Part shown: in pieces, positions 26,957 through 35,556 of the stretch
Numbering within the stretch: position 1 is the stretch's first letter
Layout of the letters: each line of letters starts with the position of its first letter
NCBI GenBank assembly: GCA_038108155.1
Contig: JAYNHP010000007.1
Location: forward strand, 1 to 64,000
Reading direction: 5' to 3'
Length of the DNA: 64,000 nucleotides
DNA from: MED-G20 sp038108155
GTDB taxonomy: Bacteria > Bacteroidota > Bacteroidia > Flavobacteriales_D > Parvicellaceae
Made by a program: the position numbers and the translations under genes
Notes under the pieces: generated by a model
Seen by the model: only the letters and a program-made list of their open reading frames with translations
The model's database searches: none
Told to the model about the DNA's origin: nothing

Positions 26957-28153
26957 ATGGATTTTCTTGTACCAATACTTATTTTACTTTTAGCAGCCTT
27001 TGTTTTTTTTAGAACCAGAAAAAGTGACGATACTAGTTCTTTTGAAGAGTCTCTTGAAACGGAGAGAAATAAAATATCAGAGCTAGAACAAAAGCTGGCT
27101 GCAAAAGAAGTGGAGATAAGCAATCATCAAAAAAATATTGAAATTGCCAATACCAAAATCAATTCTTTGGAACAGCTTAAGGTAGAAAAAACTCAAATAC
27201 AAGAGAGATTAAAGCTAATTGAAATTGAAAGGAATAATCTAAAAAATGCGAATACCATACTTATTCAAGAAGAAGAAAATAGAAATATAACTCTTAGAAA
27301 ATCAATTGAATCTACTAACACTCTACAAGAAAGTCTTGAAAATGAAAAACAAAGAATCAATGACGACAGGGTGAAAGAGGCACAGCAAGAACTAGAAAAT
27401 CAGAAACAAACTTGGCGAGAACACGAAAAAGATGTTGAAAATCATTTACAATTAATATGTAATAACCATGTTATTAAATATATAAGTCAGGAAGATTTTC
27501 CTCATTCAAGAAATAAGCCAGATAATGCCATTGAAATAATGGATCAACTTATTGTTTTTGATGCAAAAAGTCCTGCCAATGACGATTTAAATAATTTTCC
27601 AAAGTATATTAAATTACAAACAGAAAGTTTAAAGAAATATGCCAAGCATCAGGATGTAAAAAAAGATTTATTTCTTGTAATTCCATCCAATACACTACAC
27701 GTTATTAAACAATTCACTTATAATATTGGTGATTACAATGTGTTTATAATAACTAAAGACTCCTTAGAGCCTATTATATTAAGTTTGAAGAAAATAGAAG
27801 AGTACGAATTTGTAGATAAATTAAGTCCTGAAGAACGAGATAATGTTTGTAGAATTATAGGGAAATTTGCCCATACCACCAAAAGAAGAATTCAGATAGA
27901 TCAATTTTTTGCCGAAGAGTTTTTACAAACCTTACAAAAAGCAGGAGCTCAATTGCCTAGAGAAATGTTGGAAAGTGTTATTGATTTTGAAAAAGCGGAA
28001 AGATTAAATCCGCCTATGGAAAAAAGGAATAAGCAAATACTAACCAAAGATTTGCAAGAAAAGTCCACTCAAATAAAAAAAGAAATCCAAATAAGAGAAA
28101 TACCTGAAATTCAAGCAAATATTGAATTTATTGATGAAGCTAATAATGACTAG
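26957..28153 (+). CDS. rmuC: RmuC-like DNA recombination protein
   Basis: RmuC proteins limit inversions at short inverted repeats and contain a PD-(D/E)xK-type nuclease fold. This 398-residue protein has one N-terminal membrane segment (residues 2-20), a long coiled coil (about 35-160, rich in Glu, Lys and Gln), and the core with MDQLIVFDAKSPAND as the candidate nuclease strand. LFLVIPSNTLHVIKQFTYNIGDYNVFI and a long helical tail follow. The core is more divergent than in Escherichia coli RmuC, so I call it RmuC-like. It precedes umuDC by 104 nt. Confidence 0.82.
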   Translation: MDFLVPILILLLAAFVFFRTRKSDDTSSFEESLETERNKISELEQKLAAKEVEISNHQKNIEIANTKINSLEQLKVEKTQIQERLKLIEIERNNLKNANTILIQEEENRNITLRKSIESTNTLQESLENEKQRINDDRVKEAQQELENQKQTWREHEKDVENHLQLICNNHVIKYISQEDFPHSRNKPDNAIEIMDQLIVFDAKSPANDDLNNFPKYIKLQTESLKKYAKHQDVKKDLFLVIPSNTLHVIKQFTYNIGDYNVFIITKDSLEPIILSLKKIEEYEFVDKLSPEERDNVCRIIGKFAHTTKRRIQIDQFFAEEFLQTLQKAGAQLPREMLESVIDFEKAERLNPPMEKRNKQILTKDLQEKSTQIKKEIQIREIPEIQANIEFIDEANND

Positions 28154-28187
28154 CCGAAAAGAAAAATAAGCTTAATTGTGAAAAAAA

Positions 28188-28209
28188 ATAAATGAACTAA
28201 TTCATTTTT
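28188..28209. promoter_or_regulatory. inverted repeat between rmuC and umuD (terminator or operator)
   Basis: AATGAA CTAA TTCATT forms a perfect 6-bp inverted repeat (28191-28206) with an A-tract before and a T-tract after. It could be a weak bidirectional terminator behind rmuC. Its place 52 nt before umuD would also suit an operator for a damage-inducible promoter. The sequence does not decide between the two. Confidence 0.4.
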
Positions 28210-28257
28210 TTCAGAATAATAAAAGAAATTTACTTTCAACATAATAAAGCACTTTTT

Positions 28258-28707
28258 TTGAGGAAATTAAAACGCATACATGCTAGTAAAGAATTAAGTT
28301 TCTACTCTATAGAAGGAAAGGTTTTAGATATTCCTTTTTATGAATCTAATGTTTCGGCTGGGTTCCCTTCTCCAGCTGAAGATTTTATGGATTTAGATTT
28401 GAATTTACAAGAGTATTTAGTCCAGCATCCTTCTGCTACTTTTTGTGTTAAGGTTACAGGCGATTCTATGCAAAATGCAGGTATTTTTAGTGGCGATGTA
28501 ATGGTGGTAGATCGAGCTCTAGAACCAAAGAACAAAACCATAGTTTTGGCAGTGCTTGACGGAGAATTTACTGTTAAGAGGATTCATAAAAAGGGAGACT
28601 CACTGTACTTGAATCCAGAAAATGAAAATTTCAAACCTATTGAAATTACCGAAGAGATAGATTTTAAAGTTTGGGGAGTAGTAACACACATTATACATAA
28701 AGTATGA
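28258..28707 (+). CDS. umuD: UmuD-like translesion polymerase subunit (S24 peptidase)
   Basis: A LexA-type self-cleaving protein that regulates the UmuC polymerase. It has 149 residues and lacks the DNA-binding domain of LexA. The cleavage site is Ala34-Gly35 (NVSAGFPSPAEDF), with catalytic Ser70 in GDSM and Lys107 in FTVKRI. The start is TTG at 28258, since no in-frame ATG occurs before the cleavage region. It overlaps umuC by 4 nt (ATGA). RecA-dependent induction is known for the family; no damage box is recognisable here with certainty. Confidence 0.93.
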   Translation: MRKLKRIHASKELSFYSIEGKVLDIPFYESNVSAGFPSPAEDFMDLDLNLQEYLVQHPSATFCVKVTGDSMQNAGIFSGDVMVVDRALEPKNKTIVLAVLDGEFTVKRIHKKGDSLYLNPENENFKPIEITEEIDFKVWGVVTHIIHKV

Positions 28708-29957
28708 TAGCTTTAGTCGATTGTAATAATTTTTATGCTTCTTGTGAGCGTGTCTTTCAGCCGAAATTAGAAAATAAGCCTATAGTAGTTTTGTCTAATA
28801 ACGATGGATGTGTTATTGCTAGAAGCAACGAAGCCAAGGCTTTGGGTATAAAAATGGGAGCTCCAGCTTTTAAAATGAAGCCTATTTTCGACTACCATAA
28901 TGTTCATGTATTTTCTTCTAATTTTGCTTTGTACGGGGATTTGTCTAACAGAGTAATGCAAATACTTTCTCAAGAATCTCCAGCAATTGAAATATATTCT
29001 ATAGACGAAGCTTTTTTAGATTTAAAGGGAGTAAAAAAATTAAATAAATTTTCTATTGAATTAAGAAAAAAAGTAGGGCAGTGGACAGGAATCCCTGTTT
29101 CTATAGGGATCGCACCTACTAAGACTTTGGCCAAGGTAGCTAATCGAATGGCTAAAAAGTATAAGAAAGATGGTGTTTTTTTAATGAAAGAACCAGCTAC
29201 GATAACTCATATCCTTAAGCATGTTGCGGTAGATGAACTTTGGGGAGTAGGAAGAAAATATTCTAAGTTTTTATCTCAAAGAGGATTTCAAACTGCTTAT
29301 GACTTAGTAAATGCAAGTGAATCTTGGATCAGAAACAACATGACAGTAAATGGTCTTAGAATGATTAAAGAGCTAAAGGGAATTCCTTGCCTTGCTTTGG
29401 AATATGAAACCCAAAGAAAAAAAAATATCTGCACCTCAAGGTCATTTGGAATGGACGTAAAGACACTCCAAGGATTAGAAGCAGCTATAGCTTCCTATGC
29501 ATCCACATGCGCAATGAAGTTAAGAAAAGAAAAAAGTCTTACTTCCTCCATACTAGTATTTGTTAAAACCAATCCTTTTAAGGAATTAAATAGCCAATAC
29601 AGCCCTTGTCAAAAAGTTATTTTAGATGTTCCTACCAACGATAGTATGGAAATTACTAGTCAAGCTCTATCGGTGCTGAAAAGGATTTATAAAGATGGAT
29701 TTAATTATAAAAAAGCAGGGGTTATTGTTGGAGATATTGTTTCGGAGGAATCTAGACAGTTGAGTTTATTTCATACACAGGATATTTTTAAAACAAAAAA
29801 CATAATGAATGCCATGGATGATATAAACCGAAAAATGGGTAGAAATAAGCTTAGATTGGCTGTCCAAGGTTTTGATAGGAAATGGCGATTAAAACAGGAG
29901 AAGCTATCGCCTTGCTACACTACTAGGTTTGAAGATATTTTAGAAGTTAAAATTTGA
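28704..29957 (+). CDS. umuC: UmuC, Y-family DNA polymerase V subunit
   Basis: Translesion polymerase of 417 residues. Palm motifs are ALVDCNNFYASCERVF at the start and YSIDEAFLDL near residue 100, carrying the metal-binding acidic residues. VSIGIAPTKTLAKVANRMAK, the thumb HhH region ELWGVGRKYSKFL, the little-finger domain and a C-terminal DUF4113-type tail (RLAVQGFDRKWRLKQEKLSP) complete it. It is coupled to umuD by a 4-nt overlap. Its end is 2 nt from the convergent T9SS gene. Confidence 0.96.
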   Translation: MIALVDCNNFYASCERVFQPKLENKPIVVLSNNDGCVIARSNEAKALGIKMGAPAFKMKPIFDYHNVHVFSSNFALYGDLSNRVMQILSQESPAIEIYSIDEAFLDLKGVKKLNKFSIELRKKVGQWTGIPVSIGIAPTKTLAKVANRMAKKYKKDGVFLMKEPATITHILKHVAVDELWGVGRKYSKFLSQRGFQTAYDLVNASESWIRNNMTVNGLRMIKELKGIPCLALEYETQRKKNICTSRSFGMDVKTLQGLEAAIASYASTCAMKLRKEKSLTSSILVFVKTNPFKELNSQYSPCQKVILDVPTNDSMEITSQALSVLKRIYKDGFNYKKAGVIVGDIVSEESRQLSLFHTQDIFKTKNIMNAMDDINRKMGRNKLRLAVQGFDRKWRLKQEKLSPCYTTRFEDILEVKI

Positions 29958-29959
29958 AA

Positions 29960-32602
29960 TCAATTATTAAATAGCTCAATATTTCCTTTGTAAATAGCCA
30001 CATTAGATACAGGCCTAGTTAAAGGTTGAATCTGTAGAATAAAATTATAGGTACCTGTTTTTGCTTTAAGTCCAGAAGGCAACCTTCCATCCCAACCTCT
30101 TCCGGAAAAGTCACTAAAAATTTCCTGTCCCCACCTATTGAAGATTTGCATGGAAATAAATTCATAAGAGGTACCTGAAACCATAAAAATATCGTTTAAC
30201 CCATCTTGATTAGGAGTTAATACATTTGGAATAACAATAGAAAAAGGCTCTCTTGGACAAAATTCTGTATCGAGTAAAAAACTGTAAATTCCTGTACAAT
30301 TATTGGAGTCAGTTCCAGAAACGAAATATTGTCCTGCTAGTGGAGAAATAAATGGTATGCTGTCTTGAATATTATTATTCCATAAATAGTTATCTGCACC
30401 AATACCATAAACTAAAATAGTATCGTCTTCACATACAGTGGTATCGCTAAAATTACTGGAAATGTTGGGAGTTGGTAAGAAATTTAAATTCACATTAACA
30501 GACGAATCACAACCATTTTGTGCAGTGAAAATATGTTGACCACTAGGGTTAGATATATTATAAATATGAGAGTTGTATATCAAGGAATCGTTACCACAAA
30601 TTAAAGTATCCAAGTTATAGAAAATATCAGGCAATTCGGTAATGGTAATGTTAACAATAGAATCGCATCCGTTTATGGAATTAAGAATCTCCAATCCGTT
30701 TGGATTGTTTCCATTGTAGGTATTGTTGTTAATTAAAACGGATGAACCATTACATATAACAGTATCTAAATTTACATTGTAAGTACTACTTCCAGGATTG
30801 ATAGTAATAGAAAAATTAGTATCACAGTTTAAAATATTTAAATCATAAATACTTAGATTATAATTACCATCTTTTAAACTACTTATGGTGAAATTATTTG
30901 CAGCAATAGCGCTAAAAATGGTTGTCCCATTGGTATCAATATTGTATAAACTTGTACCTAGTAAGTCAATAAAAATTTCCCCATCATTCTCATTCTCACA
31001 ACTCTCAGAGTTTATGGTAGTTGATATATTTAAATCACAGGACTGACAAGTGAATGAAGCTACAAATTGGCCAGTTTCAGTACCATTTCCATTTATAAAA
31101 ATATAATATGTAACTCCGTTAACTGTCAAAAATGAATATTCAGAAGTATTACCTATCCCACTATTGTCATCGCACCCCACTACAATTAAGCTGTCACATG
31201 TGCCTTGGTAAACGTGAATTTGAGTATCAAAATTTGTTTCAGAATTTGAAGTAGAAGTGGTAAGAGTAGAACCATCTCCAGTAAATTCATACCAGACTCC
31301 TTTTCCAGGAATTAGGTTAGAACATGTTGGTGGAGTATTGGTATTGCTTGAGAGTATATTGTTAGAGGTGTCTATGAATCCACAACTTACCGTTTGGGCG
31401 TTTCCACAAGAGTCATTATTTAGATTGGTTGCTATCCCAGATTGAGCAAGCCAATAATAATCGCATAAGTCTCCAGAATATCCATCTATATAAATATAAT
31501 AGTCTTGTCCAATGTTTAGTGGATTGGGAGATGTGGAGGCATCTGGAATGGTAAAAGTTCCAGTACTTTGAAAGATTCCAGCTGGATTATAACATGCAAG
31601 TTCCACCATTTGGTCCTCATTATTGCAGTTTCCCTCTAGAATTGCAAATTGAACGCCTTGATCACATCCATTTATTGGATCATAAATTATATTCCAATCC
31701 AAAACAATAGTATCGTCAGCTGCTGTAAAAACCAACCATGAATCGTTATTTGAATTGCCACAGAAATTATCTGGTCCGTTAGCGTTTCCACCTGTTGAAA
31801 CAGAGTATCCACAATTGGTTGAACCATAAAATGGATCCAAAAGATTTAAGCTGGGTGCATTGCATGGCAAATCGCTAGGTGCTGAAATATTAGTGCATGG
31901 ATTACAAATTGAAAATCCTTGAGAGCTAAAGCAAGTAGAATCAGTAAAATCAGATATTACTACATTAGATATTCCAGATAAACCATTGATCAAATAGGTT
32001 CCGTTTTGAACATTGCCAAAATAGACACTATCAAGAGTAGAAATACTTACAGAAGATCCACTACCTGTTGAGGACAAATTAATAGAAACATCATAAGTAG
32101 AATTGGGTTGGCATATTTTATTATAAGTTGCAACAGGAGGATTACAAATACTACTTGGCGATCTAAAAATCATTACTTCAGTTGCAATGGAGTTGGAACC
32201 ACAGTTCTGATCATTAATATGAAGATGTACTTCTCCGCTAAAGGTAGCGGTCCAATTTATGTAAGATGTATTTCCACATCCTATATAATCGTCGTTAAAA
32301 TCTATGAGAGTACCTGTTTGATCTCTCAAAGTTAGTTCTGTATCGTAACTAGCTTGAACATTTCCATAAATTGCACACGTAGAAAATTGATAATTTTCAC
32401 CAGAAATTACTCCAATTTTTATGATTTCTCCTGCCCAATTATTGGCTGTTGCTGACCACCACTGATTTAATATTGGTGTTTGAACTGAAGTTGGAAAAAA
32501 GTTAGTTCCATTGTTGCATTGAGAATAAATGAATGTAGGAACAGTCGTAATAATTATCACAATTAAATTTTTTTTAATAGTATTTAGATAAACTCCGTTC
32601 AT
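29960..32602 (-). CDS. large secreted protein with T9SS type B (gliding-type) C-terminal domain
   Basis: An 880-residue Cys/Asn/Gly-rich secreted protein. A signal peptide ends near TFIYSQC. The C-terminal ~90 residues (NVLTPNQDGLNDIF, MQIFNRWGQEIF, GWDGRLPSGLKAKTGTYNF) are the type B sorting domain recognised by the type IX secretion system. The middle holds pre-peptidase-like beta domains (SWLVFTAADDTI, KGVWYEFTGDGSTL) and two adjacent repeats built on a LIC/VIC...NGCDS pattern near residues 635-710. These features suggest a cell-surface or gliding-associated adhesin. The ligand is not evident. It is coupled to the upstream small secreted gene by a 4-nt overlap. Confidence 0.88.
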   Translation of the reverse strand: MNGVYLNTIKKNLIVIIITTVPTFIYSQCNNGTNFFPTSVQTPILNQWWSATANNWAGEIIKIGVISGENYQFSTCAIYGNVQASYDTELTLRDQTGTLIDFNDDYIGCGNTSYINWTATFSGEVHLHINDQNCGSNSIATEVMIFRSPSSICNPPVATYNKICQPNSTYDVSINLSSTGSGSSVSISTLDSVYFGNVQNGTYLINGLSGISNVVISDFTDSTCFSSQGFSICNPCTNISAPSDLPCNAPSLNLLDPFYGSTNCGYSVSTGGNANGPDNFCGNSNNDSWLVFTAADDTIVLDWNIIYDPINGCDQGVQFAILEGNCNNEDQMVELACYNPAGIFQSTGTFTIPDASTSPNPLNIGQDYYIYIDGYSGDLCDYYWLAQSGIATNLNNDSCGNAQTVSCGFIDTSNNILSSNTNTPPTCSNLIPGKGVWYEFTGDGSTLTTSTSNSETNFDTQIHVYQGTCDSLIVVGCDDNSGIGNTSEYSFLTVNGVTYYIFINGNGTETGQFVASFTCQSCDLNISTTINSESCENENDGEIFIDLLGTSLYNIDTNGTTIFSAIAANNFTISSLKDGNYNLSIYDLNILNCDTNFSITINPGSSTYNVNLDTVICNGSSVLINNNTYNGNNPNGLEILNSINGCDSIVNITITELPDIFYNLDTLICGNDSLIYNSHIYNISNPSGQHIFTAQNGCDSSVNVNLNFLPTPNISSNFSDTTVCEDDTILVYGIGADNYLWNNNIQDSIPFISPLAGQYFVSGTDSNNCTGIYSFLLDTEFCPREPFSIVIPNVLTPNQDGLNDIFMVSGTSYEFISMQIFNRWGQEIFSDFSGRGWDGRLPSGLKAKTGTYNFILQIQPLTRPVSNVAIYKGNIELFNN

Positions 32603-32940
32603 AAATCGAATACTTTCTCAATGTTAAAATATTTGTCAAACCATTTCTCTTTAAAAACTAAGAATTCTTTTTGTTTGTTTTGATTATCACTACTAAACTC
32701 ATTTACATATTTTAGAATTGGTTCGTATTGTTTGGCAGTAAGAATTATATATTTTTTGGAGTAAATATTTAGAAATTTATTTTTTATCTCAGGAATTGAG
32801 TCAATGTATTTTTCAATTTTTTTAGCTGCTTCAACACTTGTTTCTGGGTAAACAAGTCGTATATTTTTTTGTTGAATTAAATTTTGGCTCATGGTAGTGT
32901 TGATTGCCCAAAAATATAATATAAATAATAGAGCTTTCAT
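32599..32940 (-). CDS. small secreted hypothetical protein
   Basis: A 113-residue protein with a signal peptide (MKALLFILYFWAINTTMSQ) and a charged helical mature part containing SVEAAKKIEKYIDSIPEIK and KYIILTAKQYEPILKYVNE. I do not recognise the family. Its stop overlaps the ATG of the 880-residue T9SS type B protein, so the two are made together. It may be a periplasmic helper or a co-secreted partner, but nothing in the sequence proves this. Confidence 0.65.
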   Translation of the reverse strand: MKALLFILYFWAINTTMSQNLIQQKNIRLVYPETSVEAAKKIEKYIDSIPEIKNKFLNIYSKKYIILTAKQYEPILKYVNEFSSDNQNKQKEFLVFKEKWFDKYFNIEKVFDL

Positions 32941-33047
32941 TGTTTTAATTGTCTTTGCTTAGTCTAATAATTTATAAAAATAAATGTTATTAATTGATTT
33001 TTAGATAAATTTTTAGAGTAAAACCTATTGTTGAAAATTATTTTAAA

Positions 33048-33075
33048 AACTTCTGAAAATAATTGTATAGAAGTT
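33048..33075. promoter_or_regulatory. inverted repeat in the leader of the 56-residue protein
   Basis: AACTTCT (33048-33054) and AGAAGTT (33069-33075) are perfect complements with a 14-nt AT-rich loop, 38 nt before the start of the small gene at 33114. It may form an RNA hairpin or be a protein-binding site; the AT-rich context means chance is also possible. Confidence 0.3.
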
Positions 33076-33113
33076 AAAAGTTTCTAATTATTTTAGAATC
33101 AAATATTAAAAAA

Positions 33114-33284
33114 ATGGAAGCAAATTCAAATCTAAATAATGAAATAGAATCTTTAAAGTCTAAACTAACTGGTAACATGTTGGAAGATATGGAAATAAGA
33201 GATCAAATCCATAATTTAGAAATGAAGAAGAATGGTGTTAAGCCAGAAGATTCCCATTTTGACTGTATAGGTTGTGGTTCTTAA
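33114..33284 (+). CDS. 56-residue small protein with C-terminal CxxC motif
   Basis: A short open frame from ATG 33114 to TAA 33284. It begins MEANSNLNNEIESLKSKLTG, continues with NMLEDMEIRDQIHNLEMK and ends KPEDSHFDCIGCGS. The first ~45 residues form an amphipathic, coiled-coil-like helix rich in Glu, Leu and Lys. The tail has Cys-Ile-Gly-Cys, a possible metal or redox site. The codon pattern and the dense charged helix look like real coding sequence. I have an impression of similar short proteins in other Bacteroidota but cannot name a family. It stands alone, with a candidate terminator about 90 nt downstream. No function is known to me. Confidence 0.75.
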   Translation: MEANSNLNNEIESLKSKLTGNMLEDMEIRDQIHNLEMKKNGVKPEDSHFDCIGCGS

Positions 33285-33372
33285 ACTATCCTTTTAAGAT
33301 TTAAATTTTATTTATCCTCATTAACTTAAAGAAAAATTGTGTAGGTGACTTCATGTATTCAACTTTATTTGG

Positions 33373-33414
33373 TGAAACCCTTCTAAGTTTTGGGTTCATT
33401 TCTTTATTTTTTTT
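33373..33414 (+). terminator. intrinsic terminator-like hairpin
   Basis: TGAAACCC pairs with GGGTTCA (one bulged A) across an 11-nt loop at 33373-33398, followed by a T-rich run to 33414. This is the clearest hairpin plus U-tract in the window and would end transcription from the 56-residue gene. Confidence 0.55.
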
Positions 33415-33696
33415 GAACCTTTTGCAACATTTTTTGACCTTTTTTCGATATTGGTATTTGTTTTTTAAGCTTTAAATTTATTTTCAATAGAGGTTTCATT
33501 GTTTACTGTGGCACGGTACACTTTAAATTCGGCTTTTTGAACTCCCATTGTTATGTAGCCTGTCCCTAACTCTTTTTTGATTATTACAGTAAATAGAATT
33601 AACAGTTTCCAACGAAAATGGGTATTTGTCCCATATAGAATCCGAGAATGCTGAAAACTTTCTTATATTAAACAATTAAAATTTTAAAAAAAATTT
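33415..33696. other. intergenic stretch without convincing gene
   Basis: About 280 bases between the hairpin and the DUF805 gene. A minus-strand frame of 69 codons (33465-33674) lacks a start at its beginning and shows no family I recognise. Short plus-strand frames are Phe-rich and unconvincing. Base composition is slightly richer in GC around 33505-33560 than the flanks, so a gene remnant is possible. I see no tRNA or riboswitch. Confidence 0.5.
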
Positions 33697-34059
33697 ATGG
33701 AATGGTATATTAAAGTAATAAAACAATTTAATGATTTTAAGACAAGAGCAAGGAGAAAAGAATACTGGATGTTTACTTTATTTTCAATTATTATTAGCGG
33801 AATACTAACTTTAATTGACACTAATTTAGGAACAGAAGTCAATAATGGAACTGGATTGTTTAGTGGTATTTATTCGCTTCTAGTTTTGGTTCCTAGTCTT
33901 GCAGTTCAAGTTAGAAGACTACACGACGTAGGCAAAAGTGGATGGATGCTGTTAGTAGCTTTAATTCCCTTAATCGGAGCTATTTGGTTGTTGATTCTTT
34001 TTTGTAAAGAGGGTCAGCAACAAGAAAATAAGTGGGGGTCTAACCCAAAAGAAATTTAA
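33697..34059 (+). CDS. DUF805 family membrane protein
   Basis: A 120-residue inner-membrane protein of the DUF805 (YhaH-like) family. Typical blocks are the N-terminal KQFNDFKTRARRKEYWMFTLF, VQVRRLHDVGKSGWMLL and the C-terminal CKEGQQQENKWGSNP. There are three to four hydrophobic segments. The family is common, and its function is unknown. It is monocistronic, followed by a terminator-like hairpin before the convergent mnmE gene. Confidence 0.93.
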   Translation: MEWYIKVIKQFNDFKTRARRKEYWMFTLFSIIISGILTLIDTNLGTEVNNGTGLFSGIYSLLVLVPSLAVQVRRLHDVGKSGWMLLVALIPLIGAIWLLILFCKEGQQQENKWGSNPKEI

Positions 34060-34087
34060 ACACTATGGTTAATGTACAACCAATCTC

Positions 34088-34117
34088 TACTTGTTTTGTA
34101 AAACGAAGTAAATTTTT
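34088..34117 (+). terminator. terminator-like hairpin between DUF805 and mnmE
   Basis: TACTTGTTTT and AAAACGAAGTA pair with one bulged G around a short TGTA loop (34088-34110), followed by a short T-tract. It lies in the only convergent gap of the window that is longer than 3 nt. Confidence 0.45.
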
Positions 34118-34136
34118 CATTAGGTATTTCTAGTAG

Positions 34137-35498
34137 TTACTTTCCAATACAAAAATTAGCAAATATATTACCCAATAACTCATCACTAGAAATATCTCCT
34201 GTAATTGTTCCAATATAGTATAGTACCTGTCTAATATCCATAGCAATTAAGTCTCCAGGTATTTTTTCTGAAAGCCCTTTTTCTACTTTAATTAATTCAT
34301 TATAAGCTTGTTCTAAAGCTTCAAAATGTCGCATGTTACTAATTATTACACTTTCGTTATGGATGTTATTTCTTTGAAATAATTCAAAAATACTTTCTTT
34401 TATTTCCAATGTGTTTGGAGTAGTTTTTAAAGAAACTGTTAAATGATCTATTGGAATATCTTTAGAGCTTTTTACCAAGTCTATCTTATTGGCAATTACC
34501 AAACAAGGAACCTTATTTTCAACATATTTCCTTAAATCTTCATCGACCTCTTTCTGAGTTGTTGAACAGCAGTCATAAATATAAATAACTAAGGAAGATT
34601 GATTGATTTTTTCTAAGGTTTTAGCAACTCCAATTTTTTCAATTTCATCTTCTGTATTTCTAATACCAGCTGTATCCACTAGTCTGAAGTCTATGCCATT
34701 AATAGTAATTATTTCTTCTATAGTATCTCTTGTAGTTCCAGCAATGGAGGAAACAATAGCTCTATTTTCATTTAGAATGTTATTAAGTAAAGTAGATTTT
34801 CCTGCATTGGGTCTACCAGCAATTACTGTACTAACACCATTTTTAATAGCATTTCCATACTGGAAAGATTTCTTTAGTTGGGCTATATGAATTATTAAAC
34901 TTTGAATTAATTCATTTAAATATTTTCTGTCTGCAAACTCTACATCTTCTTCAGAAAAATCTAGTTCCAGCTCAATGAGCGAAGCAAATTCAATTAGTTT
35001 ATTTCTTAAGATTTTTAGCTCAGATGAAATCCCTCCTTTTAATTGTTTTATGGCAATTTCGTGAGCAGCACTAGATTTAGAATTGATTAAATCTGCAATT
35101 GCTTCAGTCTGACTTAAATCTAATTTACCATTTAAAAAAGCACGTTTAGAAAATTCTCCCGGTAAAGCCAGTCTTGCTCCATTATTAATTAATAATTCAA
35201 TTATTTTTTGTTGTATAAATGTAGATCCATGACAATTTATTTCAACCGTATTTTCACCTGTAAACGAATGAGGATTTTTAAAAACAGTAACTATTACATC
35301 ATCTATTATTTGCTTTTTTTCGAAAATTTTTCCGTAAAGAACTTGATAACCATTATTATCTTTAAGAGGTTTAGAAAATATTTTTTCTACTATGGAAAAT
35401 GAATCAGGTCCAGAAATTCGGATTAATGAAACTCCTCCAATTCCTGGTGGACTTGAAATAGCACAAATACTTTCAGATTTATACAAATCATTACTCAT
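34137..35498 (-). CDS. mnmE: tRNA modification GTPase MnmE
   Basis: With MnmG, this GTPase installs the carboxymethylaminomethyl group at uridine 34 of certain tRNAs. It has 453 residues: the folate-binding N-domain (ICAISSPPGIGGVSLIRISG), helical domain, and inserted G domain with GRPNAGKS at 228-235, TRDTIEE, DTAG and NKID. The C-terminus is the catalytic FCIGK. It is single-gene here; a TATATTTG box lies just upstream of its ATG. Confidence 0.97.
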   Translation of the reverse strand: MSNDLYKSESICAISSPPGIGGVSLIRISGPDSFSIVEKIFSKPLKDNNGYQVLYGKIFEKKQIIDDVIVTVFKNPHSFTGENTVEINCHGSTFIQQKIIELLINNGARLALPGEFSKRAFLNGKLDLSQTEAIADLINSKSSAAHEIAIKQLKGGISSELKILRNKLIEFASLIELELDFSEEDVEFADRKYLNELIQSLIIHIAQLKKSFQYGNAIKNGVSTVIAGRPNAGKSTLLNNILNENRAIVSSIAGTTRDTIEEIITINGIDFRLVDTAGIRNTEDEIEKIGVAKTLEKINQSSLVIYIYDCCSTTQKEVDEDLRKYVENKVPCLVIANKIDLVKSSKDIPIDHLTVSLKTTPNTLEIKESIFELFQRNNIHNESVIISNMRHFEALEQAYNELIKVEKGLSEKIPGDLIAMDIRQVLYYIGTITGDISSDELLGNIFANFCIGK

Positions 35499-35502
35499 TG
35501 TA

Positions 35503-35510
35503 CAAATATA
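35503..35510 (-). promoter_or_regulatory. candidate Bacteroidota -7 promoter box for mnmE
   Basis: TATATTTG on the minus strand is an exact fit to the TAnnTTTG consensus, 4 nt upstream of the mnmE ATG. I see no matching -33 TTTG, and the leader would be nearly absent, so the call is weak. Confidence 0.3.
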
Positions 35511-35556
35511 TGTAGCTTTTTATCGTATTTTATATATAAACCACTAATTTTAAAAT

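Noticed and set aside
33331..33472. Plus-strand frame rich in Phe and Leu (MYSTLFGETLLSFGFISLF)
   Set aside because: It runs through the terminator hairpin and T-tract, which explains its Phe content; not a gene.
33465..33674. Minus-strand open frame of 69 codons containing KLLILFTVIIKKELGTGYI
   Set aside because: It has no start codon at its beginning, no recognisable family and lies directly after a terminator; kept only as a possible remnant.
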